Assembly: GCA_036745245.1 (NCBI GenBank) | Contig: DAIOGN010000100.1 | Location: forward strand, 1 to 12,499 | Direction: 5' to 3' | Length of the DNA stretch: 12,499 nt | Origin: DAIOGN01 sp036745245 | Lineage (GTDB): Bacteria; Zixibacteria; MSB-5A5; JAUVRN01 | Shown: piece after piece, positions 1-7,166 of the stretch | Numbering within the stretch: position 1 is the first letter of the stretch | Layout: every line of letters starts with the position of its first letter | Notes under the pieces: model-generated | Told to the model about the DNA's origin: nothing | Seen by the model: the letters and a program-made list of their open reading frames with translations, nothing else | Databases searched by the model: none | Translations under genes and position numbers: made by a program

Positions 1-263
1 TGGAGGCCATGGCGAACGGTTCCTATGATCTCGTGCTCACGGCTCTGGGAATGCCCGGCATGAGCGGCTGGGAAGTGGCCGCGGCCGTGAAGAAACGCCA
101 TCCGTCCATCCCCGTGGTGCTCATCACCGGGTGGGGATTCAATTTCGCGGAGGAGCAGGTGCGCAAGGCGGGGGTCGACTACGTACTCACCAAGCCGTTC
201 CGGCTCGAGCATCTCACCGAGGTGGTGGAGGCCGCGGTACGACGGTCGCCGCAGGTGCATTGA
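1..263 (+). CDS. Response regulator receiver (REC) domain, 3' end only; phospho-acceptor Asp missing
   Basis: Partial gene: the reading frame is open from base 3 to the TGA at 261-263, and the 5' end lies outside the window. The visible ~86 residues match the second half of a REC domain: a beta-3 strand followed by the GMPGMSGWEV loop, the conserved Thr in VVLITGW, and the conserved Lys in TKPF (codon 192-194). The position normally holding the phosphorylated Asp (T-D-x-x-M-P) reads T-A-L-G-M-P; the codon at 42-44 is GCT (Ala), one base from GAT (Asp). The sequence style resembles receiver domains at the C terminus of hybrid histidine kinases, and the gene ends about 13 residues after the Lys-Pro-Phe motif, which fits a terminal receiver. 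Whether it is a hybrid kinase or a free-standing regulator cannot be seen. A normal phospho-relay role is doubtful without the Asp. Confidence 0.88.
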   Translation, partial: EAMANGSYDLVLTALGMPGMSGWEVAAAVKKRHPSIPVVLITGWGFNFAEEQVRKAGVDYVLTKPFRLEHLTEVVEAAVRRSPQVH

Positions 264-331
264 GCCCCACACCGGACCCTCCGGCTCGTCCGTCGCCTTC
301 GTTCTGACGGATCCTCGCTCGAAGTCTATTC

Positions 332-1534
332 ATGCCTCTGACCCTTTTGACCGCCGGTGAATCTCATGGACCGTCCCTTTCGGGGATTGTCGAAGGGATG
401 CCTGCCGGGCTGTCGGTGTCCGTTGAAAAGATCCATGCCCACCTGGCCCTGCGTCAGGCGGGCTACGGCCGCGGCGGTCGCATGCGCATCGAAAGCGATC
501 GACTCCAGATCCTGTCGGGTCTGCGGCACGGGGTCACTCTCGGGTCTCCCATCGGATTTCAGCTGGTCAATCGTGACTACCCCAACTGGGCTGCCGTGAT
601 GGCTCCCGAACCGCCCGAACACGCCACACCGCCCGAGGCGCTGCCCGAGAAGTTGCGTCCCCGGTACACACCAAGGCCGGGCCACGCCGATCTGGCGGGC
701 GCTCTGAAGTACGGTCACGGTGACCTGCGGAATGTGCTGGAACGCGCCTCCGCGCGAGAAACCGCCGCCCGCGTGGCCGCGGGCGCGTTTCCTCGCCAGC
801 TGCTGGAGCACCTCGAAGTGCAGTTCGCAAGTCACGTGGTGCAGCTTGGAGCCGTGGGCCTCGGACGCATCGCCACCTTCGAAGAGATTCTGGAACGTTC
901 GTCGGAATCGGACGTGCGTTGCGTGGACGAGCAGACCGCGGCACGCATGCGCTCCGAAGTAGACCGGGCACGGGAAGAGGGCGACACGGTGGGCGGCGTC
1001 GTGGAATACCGCGTACGCAACCTGCCGGCAGGCCTGGGCCGCTTCTCCCAACCGGCCGCTCGTCTGACGGCGCGCCTCTCGGCGGCGCTCATGAGCATTC
1101 CGGCCGCCAAAGGTGTAGAGATCGGCGATGGTTTCGTCCTGGCCTCCCGTCGTGGCTCCACGTCGCATGACGAGATCTATTTCGAGTCGGGCGCGCTTCC
1201 ATTGGATCGGCGATTCGGTTACCGCCGACGCTCCAATCGAGCGGGAGGATTGGAGGGCGGTCTCACGACCGGGGAGGACCTGGTCCTGCGCCTCGCGGCC
1301 AAGCCGCTCTCCACGCTCATGCAGCCCCTCGAGTCCGTCGACATGCGCACAGGCGAGAGTCAGCCGGCCATGATCGAGCGTTCGGATGTGTGTGCCCTTC
1401 CGCCCTACGCCGTGATCGGCGAAATGCTCCTGGCCTGGGAGCTTGGCTGCGCTCTGCTCGAGAAGTTCGGAAGTGACACCGTGGGCGAAATCGAAGCCCA
1501 CCTGAATCGCTATCTCAAGCGGCCACGCCCATGA
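332..1534 (+). CDS. aroC: Chorismate synthase
   Basis: Catalyses the last shikimate-pathway step, 5-enolpyruvylshikimate-3-phosphate to chorismate, with reduced FMN, in the cytoplasm. The 400-residue product carries the family signatures in order: GESHG (residues 9-13, with conserved His12), Y-G-R-G-G-R-M-x-I-E-S-D near 45-56, R-P-G-H-A-D (His118), K-Y-G-H-x-D-x-R-N-V-L-E-R-A-S-A-R-E-T-A, then N-R-A-G-G-L-E-G-G-x-T-T-G and E-R-S-D-x-C-A-L-P. The RNVLER version resembles the Bacillus/Thermotoga-type enzyme rather than the enterobacterial RGGGRS version. Length is slightly above the usual 360-390. The ATG at 332 is the only start that leaves the N terminus intact; its Shine-Dalgarno sequence is weak. 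The stop overlaps the next start (ATGA), so the two genes are probably translated from one mRNA. The 68-bp gap upstream shows no clear promoter. Confidence 0.97.
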   Translation: MPLTLLTAGESHGPSLSGIVEGMPAGLSVSVEKIHAHLALRQAGYGRGGRMRIESDRLQILSGLRHGVTLGSPIGFQLVNRDYPNWAAVMAPEPPEHATPPEALPEKLRPRYTPRPGHADLAGALKYGHGDLRNVLERASARETAARVAAGAFPRQLLEHLEVQFASHVVQLGAVGLGRIATFEEILERSSESDVRCVDEQTAARMRSEVDRAREEGDTVGGVVEYRVRNLPAGLGRFSQPAARLTARLSAALMSIPAAKGVEIGDGFVLASRRGSTSHDEIYFESGALPLDRRFGYRRRSNRAGGLEGGLTTGEDLVLRLAAKPLSTLMQPLESVDMRTGESQPAMIERSDVCALPPYAVIGEMLLAWELGCALLEKFGSDTVGEIEAHLNRYLKRPRP

Positions 1535-3390
1535 CCCGTACGTTCCTTGAACGCCTCATGGCCTCTCCCATGCTGGCCGACGGCGCCATGGGCACCGTTC
1601 TGCACGCGCGCGGAGTGAGCTTCGACCATTCGTTCGACGGGCAGAACCTCGATCATCCCGAACTGGTGCGCGACATCCACCGGTTGTACATCGCCTCCGG
1701 GGCCGAGCTGATCGAAACCAATACGTTTGGCGCCAACTTCTACAGGCTGTCCAAGTTCGGCCTCGAGGAAAGGGTGCGGGACATCAATCTGCGCGGAGCC
1801 AAGCTGGCCCGCGATGCCCGGGAGATCGAGGGCCGCGAAGTGTTTGTGGGCGGCAGCATGGGGCCCCTGGGCCAGGCGCTGGCGCCATTGGGACGGCTCT
1901 CGCTTGCGGAGGCGGAGTCGGCGTATGCACGCCAGGCCGAGGCGCTCGTGGAGGGCGGCGTGGATTTGTTCCTTCTCGAAACGCACGCTCATCCGCTCGA
2001 ACTCCGCTCCGCGGTGAACGCGGTACGCCGCGTGTCCGCCGACCTTCCGATCGTGGCCCTGCTCACCTTCACGGGCGAAGGGAAGACCTTCACGGGACAC
2101 ACGCCACAGGAAATGGTGGCGGCCCTCGACGATTTGCCCATCGATGTGCTGGGCGCCAACTGCTCGGTGGGTCCGCAACAGATGCTGGATGTGCTTCTGG
2201 CGATGGCGTCGTGCACCCGGCGCCCGCTGGCGGCGATGCCGAACGCCGGACTGCCCGGGTACCGCGACGGGCGCTTCGTGTATCTCTCCACGCCCGCCTA
2301 TTTCGGCTCGTACGCCGCACGATTTCTCGACGCGGGCGTGCGTCTCGTGGGCGGCTGCTGTGGCACCACGCCCGAACACATTGCGGCGATGGCCGAAGAG
2401 CTGAAGCGGTACAGGCAACACAGGTCGCCTTCCGCCCAGGCGCCTGTGCTGGTGCAGGTGAGCGAACCGGAGCCCGTCCGCGAGACGTCGGCGGGGGAGC
2501 CGGTATCGAATTTTCTGACCAAGCTGAGGCGTGGTTTCGTGGTCTCGGTGGAACTGGACCCGCCGCGCGGCACCAATCCTGAAAAGCTCCTGCAGGGGGC
2601 GCACCGCCTGGCGGAGGCGGGAGTAGATGCCGTAAACGTGGCCGACAGCCCCATGGCGCGGGTGCGCATGGCGTGCTGGGCCATCAGCGCACTCATCGCA
2701 CGCGACGTGGGTGTGGAAGTGATCATGCACTTCACGTGCCGCGACCGCAACCTCATGGGGTTGCAGTCAGATCTCATGGGGGCCTACGCGCTGGGTGTGA
2801 GAAACATCATGGCGATCACCGGGGATCCCCCTGCGCTGGGGGATTTCAAGGAAGCCACCGCCGTGTACGACGTGGATTCCATCGGCCTGGTGCAGATCAT
2901 TCGCGCCCTCAACTCCGGGGTGGATTTTGCGAAGAACGCCATCGGACATCCCACGGAACTCTCCATCGGCGTCGCCGTGAACCCGGCCGCCGACGACTGG
3001 GATCGTGAACTCGACCGGTTGAAGCAGAAGATCGACGCCGGGGCGCAGTTCGCCTTCACGCAGCCCCTGTATGAATTGGCGGTGGTGGAGCGCTTCGTAG
3101 AGCGCATGTCCGGCATTCGGCTTCCCGTGTGCCTCGGCGTCCTGCCGCTCATGAGCCATCGGCACGCGGAGTTCCTGCACAACGAAGTGCCGGGCATCAC
3201 CGTACCCGCTCCGGCGCGCGAGGCCATGGCGAACGCAGGGAAGGATGGCGCCCAGGTGGGTAAGGAACTGGCCATCGAACTCCTGGAGCAGGCGGGGAAC
3301 CTGCTGCAGGGGGCTTATCTCATGCCTTCGTTCGGTCGCTACGATGCCTGTGTGGAAATCGTTCGCTATCTCAAGGATCGCAACCGTTAG
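1531..3390 (+). CDS. Bifunctional homocysteine S-methyltransferase / 5,10-methylenetetrahydrofolate reductase
   Basis: A 619-residue two-domain fusion of the YitJ type. Residues ~5-295 form a homocysteine S-methyltransferase barrel: the start A-D-G-A-M-G-T, GANCSVGP with Cys211, and GGCCGTTPEH with Cys276/Cys277 supply the three expected zinc ligands. After a linker (~296-328), residues ~330-619 are a MetF-like flavoprotein barrel: V-S-V-E-L-D-P-P-R-G, where Glu341 aligns with the catalytic Glu of E. coli MetF, and I-T-G-D-P-P, where Asp432 aligns with the flavin-contacting Asp. Family knowledge: the reductase half makes 5-methyl-THF and the other half transfers methyl to homocysteine, giving methionine. 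No cobalamin-binding or reactivation domain of MetH is attached, so direct use of methyl-THF would need other modules or another donor. The ATG overlaps the aroC stop. The TAG stop sits on the edge of the palindromic element that follows. Confidence 0.93.
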   Translation: MTRTFLERLMASPMLADGAMGTVLHARGVSFDHSFDGQNLDHPELVRDIHRLYIASGAELIETNTFGANFYRLSKFGLEERVRDINLRGAKLARDAREIEGREVFVGGSMGPLGQALAPLGRLSLAEAESAYARQAEALVEGGVDLFLLETHAHPLELRSAVNAVRRVSADLPIVALLTFTGEGKTFTGHTPQEMVAALDDLPIDVLGANCSVGPQQMLDVLLAMASCTRRPLAAMPNAGLPGYRDGRFVYLSTPAYFGSYAARFLDAGVRLVGGCCGTTPEHIAAMAEELKRYRQHRSPSAQAPVLVQVSEPEPVRETSAGEPVSNFLTKLRRGFVVSVELDPPRGTNPEKLLQGAHRLAEAGVDAVNVADSPMARVRMACWAISALIARDVGVEVIMHFTCRDRNLMGLQSDLMGAYALGVRNIMAITGDPPALGDFKEATAVYDVDSIGLVQIIRALNSGVDFAKNAIGHPTELSIGVAVNPAADDWDRELDRLKQKIDAGAQFAFTQPLYELAVVERFVERMSGIRLPVCLGVLPLMSHRHAEFLHNEVPGITVPAPAREAMANAGKDGAQVGKELAIELLEQAGNLLQGAYLMPSFGRYDACVEIVRYLKDRNR

Positions 3391-3550
3391 TGTCGTGTCC
3401 CGGAGATTCCTTGAATTTCTCGTGGCCCTCGCGGGGCCTGACTTCGTTGTGACTCCTCACCGTATCTCCTGGATACGCTTCGTCGTCACGCCTCGTCAGA
3501 CCCCGCGATGCCTCACGAGACGTATGCAAGTTATCTCCCGGACACGACAC
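3390..3550. mobile_element. TA-bounded long palindromic element, MITE-like
   Basis: The sequence from 3388 (TAGTGTCGTGTCCCGGAGA) returns as an inverted copy ending at 3552 (TCTCCCGGACACGACACTA), 18 of 19 positions matching. The inverted symmetry continues inward with a few mismatches and small gaps to a central hairpin CGTATC-TCCTG-GATACG (3461-3477), so nearly the whole ~161 bp can fold into one long stem. A TA dinucleotide lies at each outer edge (3388-3389 and 3551-3552), as expected for a target duplication of IS630/Tc1-mariner-type transposition. No open frame of note lies inside. I infer a non-autonomous miniature element (MITE). It sits exactly between two convergent genes and could act as a bidirectional terminator. 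A very long intrinsic terminator or REP-like repeat is the alternative. Confidence 0.75.
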
Positions 3551-3569
3551 TAGGTCCGGCGACCGACCA

Positions 3570-3908
3570 TTACAAGCTGCTGATCTTCGCCGCCAGAATA
3601 AAGTCGGACTCGGTGAGGCCGTTGATCTTGTGCGTGTAGATTTTCACACTCACCCGTCCCCAGCCCAGCTCGAGGTCGGGATGATGTCCCTCCCGCTCGG
3701 CCACCTCTCCAATCCGGTTGACGAAGTCGAGGGCGCCTTTGAAGTCGGCGAACGTAAACGTGCGCTCGAGATGGTGCGAGCCGGCCACGTTCCATCCGGG
3801 GACGTGAGGCAAGAGTCTGGCGATGGCGTCTTCCGCAAGAGGTGGCACGCCGCCGCGGCAGGGGACGCAGTGTTGCGCGGCGAGCGCCGTCGGGTCGGGC
3901 TGGCTCAT
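3570..3908 (-). CDS. Pterin-4a-carbinolamine dehydratase
   Basis: The 112-residue product matches the PCD/DCoH family: E-G-H-H-P-D (His75, His76), then V-x-V-K-I-Y-T-H-K (His93), and G-L-T-E-S-D-F-I-L-A-A-K near the end. These are the three catalytic His residues known in the family. The N-terminal C-x-x-C before R-G-G-V-P-P-L is also common in bacterial members. The enzyme dehydrates 4a-hydroxytetrahydropterin, usually to recycle the cofactor of aromatic amino-acid hydroxylases; no hydroxylase gene lies in this window. The start was chosen at the ATG at 3906-3908 because AAGGAG (3920-3925, - strand) lies 11 bases upstream, and a longer frame from 3974 would run into the upstream gene. That Shine-Dalgarno site overlaps the TAA of the upstream propeller gene, suggesting translational coupling at the end of a - strand operon. 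Confidence 0.95.
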   Translation of the reverse strand: MSQPDPTALAAQHCVPCRGGVPPLAEDAIARLLPHVPGWNVAGSHHLERTFTFADFKGALDFVNRIGEVAEREGHHPDLELGWGRVSVKIYTHKINGLTESDFILAAKISSL

Positions 3909-3919
3909 GAGTGTGGGGT

Positions 3920-3925
3920 CTCCTT
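3920..3925 (-). promoter_or_regulatory. Ribosome binding site AAGGAG of the PCD gene
   Basis: AAGGAG on the - strand, 11 bases before the ATG at 3908. It overlaps the TAA stop (3925-3927) of the upstream gene and decides the short PCD start over in-frame starts further upstream. Confidence 0.7.
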
Positions 3926-5640
3926 TATGGGCACTGGCACATCGTGCACGGCGCGGCTCCGCCTTTGAACACATAATTTACGAGGGTGATGATGTCGGCG
4001 GTACCCACCAGCCCCGAGCAATTCGTGTCGCCGAGTTCGAGACAGGGGGTGGGGGAAGGCGCGGATTTGAACACCACGTTCACCAGGAGAACGATGTCCC
4101 CGGAGGTGAGCGCCAGGTCGTGATTGAGGTCTCCGGTGAGAGGCACGGGGCAGGCATTGTCGAAAAGGATCACCAGGTCGGCGTCCTCATCGATGCCGGT
4201 CATGTCGAGGTCGCCGTCGGCGTCGCGATCGTGCAGGAGGGCGCAGGATCCCGCCGACTCCGCTTCGTACGTCGTCGGGCCCAGCAGCACGCCCGATCCG
4301 TTGTTTTCCCAGAGCAGAAACACGGCACTGGAGTAATGACTTGTCACCACGTCGAGATCGGCATCCCCGTCGATGTCGCCCACGTCCACCGCGAGTGTGA
4401 ACGAACCGCCGGGGTACACCTCGACCGAGTCGAACCCGCCCGTCCCGTCGCCGAAGGCCAGCGATGTGTTGTTGCTGAATGAATTGGCGGAGGCTATGTC
4501 CGCGTCGCCATCGAGGTCGAGATCGCCTGTAGCGATCATCCACACGCGTCCGCCGGCCCCGATCTTTTCGGAGAAGGTGAGGTTCCCCTGCCCGTCCCCC
4601 AGGAGGATGGCCAGTTCCTGTCCGTTGTGTGCCCCCACGGCCACGTCGAGGACGCCGTCCCCGTTGAAGTCGGCCTGCGCCACCGCCGTCTCGTTGGCCA
4701 TGCCGGCTTCGAGTGTGCGCGATGAGTCGAAGTTCCCGCCGCCATCATTGTAGAACAGCGACAGGAAGTTTCCGGAGCGGTTGGCTGTGACGAGGTCGTC
4801 GTCGCCGTCGGCATCGAGATCGATCACGCACACGCCGCGGACCGCAGCCCCCGAGACATAATTGTCGGGCGCACCGAAGGCTCCCAGGCCGTCCCCGAAG
4901 AACACCGAGAGTTTGTCATTGCCCGCGTTGCCCACCGCCAGGTCGATGTGACCGTCCCGGTTGAAATCGCCGCCCTCGTTGGGGGAGGGCGTCTGGCCGC
5001 CGGGGAGGTCGTACACCACAAACGAATCGTAGCCGCCCGTGCCGTTGTTGAGGCACACACGCACATCCACGGAGATCTCGTTGGGGATCGCGAGATCGCT
5101 TTTGCCATCATGATTGAGATCGCCGGCATAGGCGCCGTAGCTTTGAATGTGTCCTTCGCCCGGCAGCCGCAATGGGAGCGTGTCGATCGCCACCAGGTCG
5201 AGGATTCCCGGAAGCGGCTGAATCATAAACTGCCAGGCATACCCCAGGGTGAGCGTGTCGCCGTTCGCAAAGCGCACGCTGTGCGGCAGGTTCACCGTCA
5301 CCATCTCTCCGCGTGAAAAGCTGTCGACGGGCACGAAGCGAAGTCGTGTGCCTCCCGACTCCAGGGTGTGTGCGCCCGGTCGGGGCCCCGACCAGCGGCC
5401 GAAGACCGCCACGGTGGCGGGTGTGACACTTGTGGAGTCGAGCGGAAGATCAAAATCGATCAGAATCTCCAGCTGCGCGTCGGGCCATGACTCGAGATGA
5501 GCCGGGGACGTGGAGAGCACGCTGCCGCACCAACCCGGGTGCGGGGCCCACGCGAGGCCGCCCAGCACAAGCGCGAGCATGCACCAGGTCGAATACGATG
5601 CGCGAGCGCTGGAAGTAGCGCTAGAGCAGGGCACAGGCAT
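3925..5640 (-). CDS. Secreted FG-GAP/VCBS seven-repeat propeller protein with Ig-like domain and C-terminal dockerin
   Basis: About 571 residues from the ATG at 5640. A hydrophobic stretch at ~21-32 ends near A-W-A/W-C-G, consistent with a signal peptide. Residues ~41-141 resemble an SbsA/Big_5 Ig-like domain (S-T-S-P-A at the start, W-Q-F-M-I at the end). Seven calcium-loop repeats of the form G-D-x-N-x-D-G-x-x-D-L follow at about 173, 224, 273, 323, 372, 421 and 471, spaced 49-51 residues: one per blade of an integrin-like seven-bladed propeller. Residues ~503-565 are a dockerin-like pair (GDLNHD..., GDTNCSG...), ending P-C-T-M-C. No catalytic motif is visible; binding to an extracellular partner is inferred. 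The start is uncertain: a GTG at 5655 and an ATG at 5580 (directly at the hydrophobic core, beyond the upstream stop) are alternatives. The ATG at 5640 overlaps the upstream gene by 20 bases. Confidence 0.88.
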   Translation of the reverse strand: MPVPCSSATSSARASYSTWCMLALVLGGLAWAPHPGWCGSVLSTSPAHLESWPDAQLEILIDFDLPLDSTSVTPATVAVFGRWSGPRPGAHTLESGGTRLRFVPVDSFSRGEMVTVNLPHSVRFANGDTLTLGYAWQFMIQPLPGILDLVAIDTLPLRLPGEGHIQSYGAYAGDLNHDGKSDLAIPNEISVDVRVCLNNGTGGYDSFVVYDLPGGQTPSPNEGGDFNRDGHIDLAVGNAGNDKLSVFFGDGLGAFGAPDNYVSGAAVRGVCVIDLDADGDDDLVTANRSGNFLSLFYNDGGGNFDSSRTLEAGMANETAVAQADFNGDGVLDVAVGAHNGQELAILLGDGQGNLTFSEKIGAGGRVWMIATGDLDLDGDADIASANSFSNNTSLAFGDGTGGFDSVEVYPGGSFTLAVDVGDIDGDADLDVVTSHYSSAVFLLWENNGSGVLLGPTTYEAESAGSCALLHDRDADGDLDMTGIDEDADLVILFDNACPVPLTGDLNHDLALTSGDIVLLVNVVFKSAPSPTPCLELGDTNCSGLVGTADIITLVNYVFKGGAAPCTMCQCP

Positions 5641-7018
5641 CACAGGGAGCCGCACCGCCCTTGAACACGAAGTTCACAAGAGCAATGACATCGGCCGACG
5701 AGACGCTGGAGGAGCAATTCACGTCCCCCGCCTCAGGAATGGGGAGAGGCGCCGGTCCGGCCTTGAATACGGCGTTGACCATGTAGATGATGTCGGCGGA
5801 CGACACCGATCCGGACGTGTCCACATCGCCCATCAAGTCGATGGGGCAGACCGATGCTACGCAGGAATCGGGCGGAGCATCCGACACCAGGCGCCACACC
5901 GCCCCCGTGCTGATGCCTACCAGGTACAGTTCGCCGCGGGCATCCTCGCCGAAGGAGGCCAGGTTGAAGCTGCCCATGCTGAGTTCCGGGTTGTGATCGG
6001 TGGAGTCGCTGATCGTGATTCCGTCGAAGCGGAACGACCATACTTCGCCTGTGCAGTAGTCACCGTAGAAGTAGCGTCCATTCGCTTCGGGAGCGAGGCA
6101 CCCGCGGTACACGTATCCTCCGGTCATCGAGCAGCGGCTGCCGCTGTGGGTGTACTGAGTGATCGGATCCGTCAGTACACCCAGGGGATCGCAATTCGAG
6201 GGTGGATTATAGCAACTGAACCCCTCCTTCAGGCGCCAGCCATAGTTCTCTCCGCCCGGGGAGGTGCTGGGCTGGAAGTCGATCTCCTCGCGCGCACCCT
6301 GTCCCACGTCAGCGATGTACAAATCGCCCGTGAGCCGGTCGAAGCTCCAGCGCCAGGGATTGCGAAGTCCGAACGCCCAAATCTCGTGGCGTGCAGTGTC
6401 GGGAAGTACGAACGGATTGTCGGGCGGTATGGAATAGGGCACCGTGCTGATGTCGAGGCGGAGCATCTTTCCCAGGAGCGAGTCGGGGTTCTGCGCACGG
6501 TTGCCCGGGTCGCCCGAGCCGCCGCCGTCGCCGTTGCCGATGTAGAGATACCCGTCGGGACCGAAGGCAATCATGCCGCCATTGTGATTGTCCGCGGGGT
6601 GCAGGATTTCGAGGAGTACCGTCTCTGCGGTATCTGCGACCTCGGGATCGCCGGGCGACACGGAGAACCTCGACAGGCGCAAGCGGCCGTCAGGTTGAGC
6701 CGTGTAATTGACGAAGAAGTAGCCCGTCTGGGCGTAGTCTGGGTGGAACGCCAGGCCCAGCAGTCCTCGCTCGTCGCCCGAGAGGGTCTTGGAGACGATG
6801 TTGAGGAAAAGCGTGGAGTTGAGCGAGTCACCCACGAACACTTTGATCCGACCTGCGCGTTCCACGATGAAGAGGCGGGATGAGTCGGAGGCCGGGGCGG
6901 TGACGAACAGGGGGCTGGAGAGCCCTGAAGTGACAAGCGTTTTGCTCAGAGCCGCCGAAAGAGGCTCGGCGGAACTGAGGGCCAGGAGGAGTCCCAGCCC
7001 AGGTACTATGCGTCTCAA
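5621..7018 (-). CDS. Secreted PQQ-type sugar (glucose/sorbosone) dehydrogenase-like propeller with C-terminal dockerin
   Basis: 465 residues with a signal peptide at ~1-22 (MRRIVPGLGLLLAL..., cleavage near L-S-A). Residues ~30-378 match the GSDH/soluble quinoprotein dehydrogenase family: G-D-E-R-G-L-L-G-L-A-F-H-P near 81-93; D-N-H-N-G-G-M-I-A-F-G-P-D-G-Y-L-Y with His145 at the place of the catalytic His; G-N-G-D-G-G; E-I-W-A-F-G-L-R-N-P-W-R-W-S-F-D; and D-L-Y-I-A-D-V-G-Q. The family oxidises sugars with PQQ in the periplasm or outside the cell, but many environmental members have unknown substrates. Several Cys between 269 and 322 could form disulfides. Residues ~396-460 are two dockerin-like repeats, ending P-C-D-A-C. 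The start is a TTG with GGGGAG seven bases upstream; no ATG fits. It is the first gene of the - strand group, divergent from DUF72. Confidence 0.92.
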   Translation of the reverse strand: MRRIVPGLGLLLALSSAEPLSAALSKTLVTSGLSSPLFVTAPASDSSRLFIVERAGRIKVFVGDSLNSTLFLNIVSKTLSGDERGLLGLAFHPDYAQTGYFFVNYTAQPDGRLRLSRFSVSPGDPEVADTAETVLLEILHPADNHNGGMIAFGPDGYLYIGNGDGGGSGDPGNRAQNPDSLLGKMLRLDISTVPYSIPPDNPFVLPDTARHEIWAFGLRNPWRWSFDRLTGDLYIADVGQGAREEIDFQPSTSPGGENYGWRLKEGFSCYNPPSNCDPLGVLTDPITQYTHSGSRCSMTGGYVYRGCLAPEANGRYFYGDYCTGEVWSFRFDGITISDSTDHNPELSMGSFNLASFGEDARGELYLVGISTGAVWRLVSDAPPDSCVASVCPIDLMGDVDTSGSVSSADIIYMVNAVFKAGPAPLPIPEAGDVNCSSSVSSADVIALVNFVFKGGAAPCDACALL

Positions 7019-7025
7019 CGATTCG

Positions 7026-7031
7026 CTCCCC
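7026..7031 (-). promoter_or_regulatory. Ribosome binding site supporting a TTG start
   Basis: GGGGAG on the - strand, seven bases before TTG at 7016-7018. It supports the rare TTG initiation codon of the dehydrogenase-like gene, whose signal peptide begins directly there. Confidence 0.65.
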
Positions 7032-7131
7032 TGAATAGGTTATCAGCACTCGGCAGGATATCCACAGTATACGTCATCGGACATCGTTCGCCAAGACCGC
7101 ACCCGGGCCGGCGGCCGCGGCCCGCCGGGCA

Positions 7132-7160
7132 TTGCACGCTCCCCGGAGTCCGGTTATGAT
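7132..7160 (+). promoter_or_regulatory. Sigma-70-like promoter for the DUF72 gene
   Basis: TTGCAC (7132-7137), a spacer of exactly 17 bases, then TATGAT (7155-7160). Both boxes differ from consensus at only one or two positions. The expected transcription start, about seven bases past the -10 box, falls on or next to the ATG at 7167, so the transcript would have no leader. The rest of the 148-bp divergent region (7019-7166) is GC-rich; I see no convincing promoter for the - strand genes. Confidence 0.65.
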
Positions 7161-7166
7161 CCACCC

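Noticed and set aside
272..284. CCGGA-CCC-TCCGG hairpin after the receiver gene
   Set aside because: Only a 5-bp stem without a T-run in GC-rich DNA; not enough for a terminator call.
326..1501. Long open frame (391 codons) antisense to aroC
   Set aside because: It mirrors a certain aroC gene in GC-rich DNA, where long antisense frames are common; its translation is rich in His, Arg and Gly with no recognisable domain.
1510..2730. 406-codon antisense frame opposite the methyltransferase domain
   Set aside because: It is a shadow of the fusion gene; His/Arg-rich low-complexity translation, no family match and no ribosome site noted.
3391..3569. Small coding frame or CRISPR-like repeat in the palindromic element
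   Set aside because: There is one inverted pair, no regular direct repeats and spacers, and the short frame crossing it lacks a ribosome site and any domain.
5510..6883. 457-codon + strand frame opposite the sugar dehydrogenase-like gene
   Set aside because: The - strand gene has signal peptide, catalytic His and dockerin; the + strand translation has none of these and crosses two real genes.
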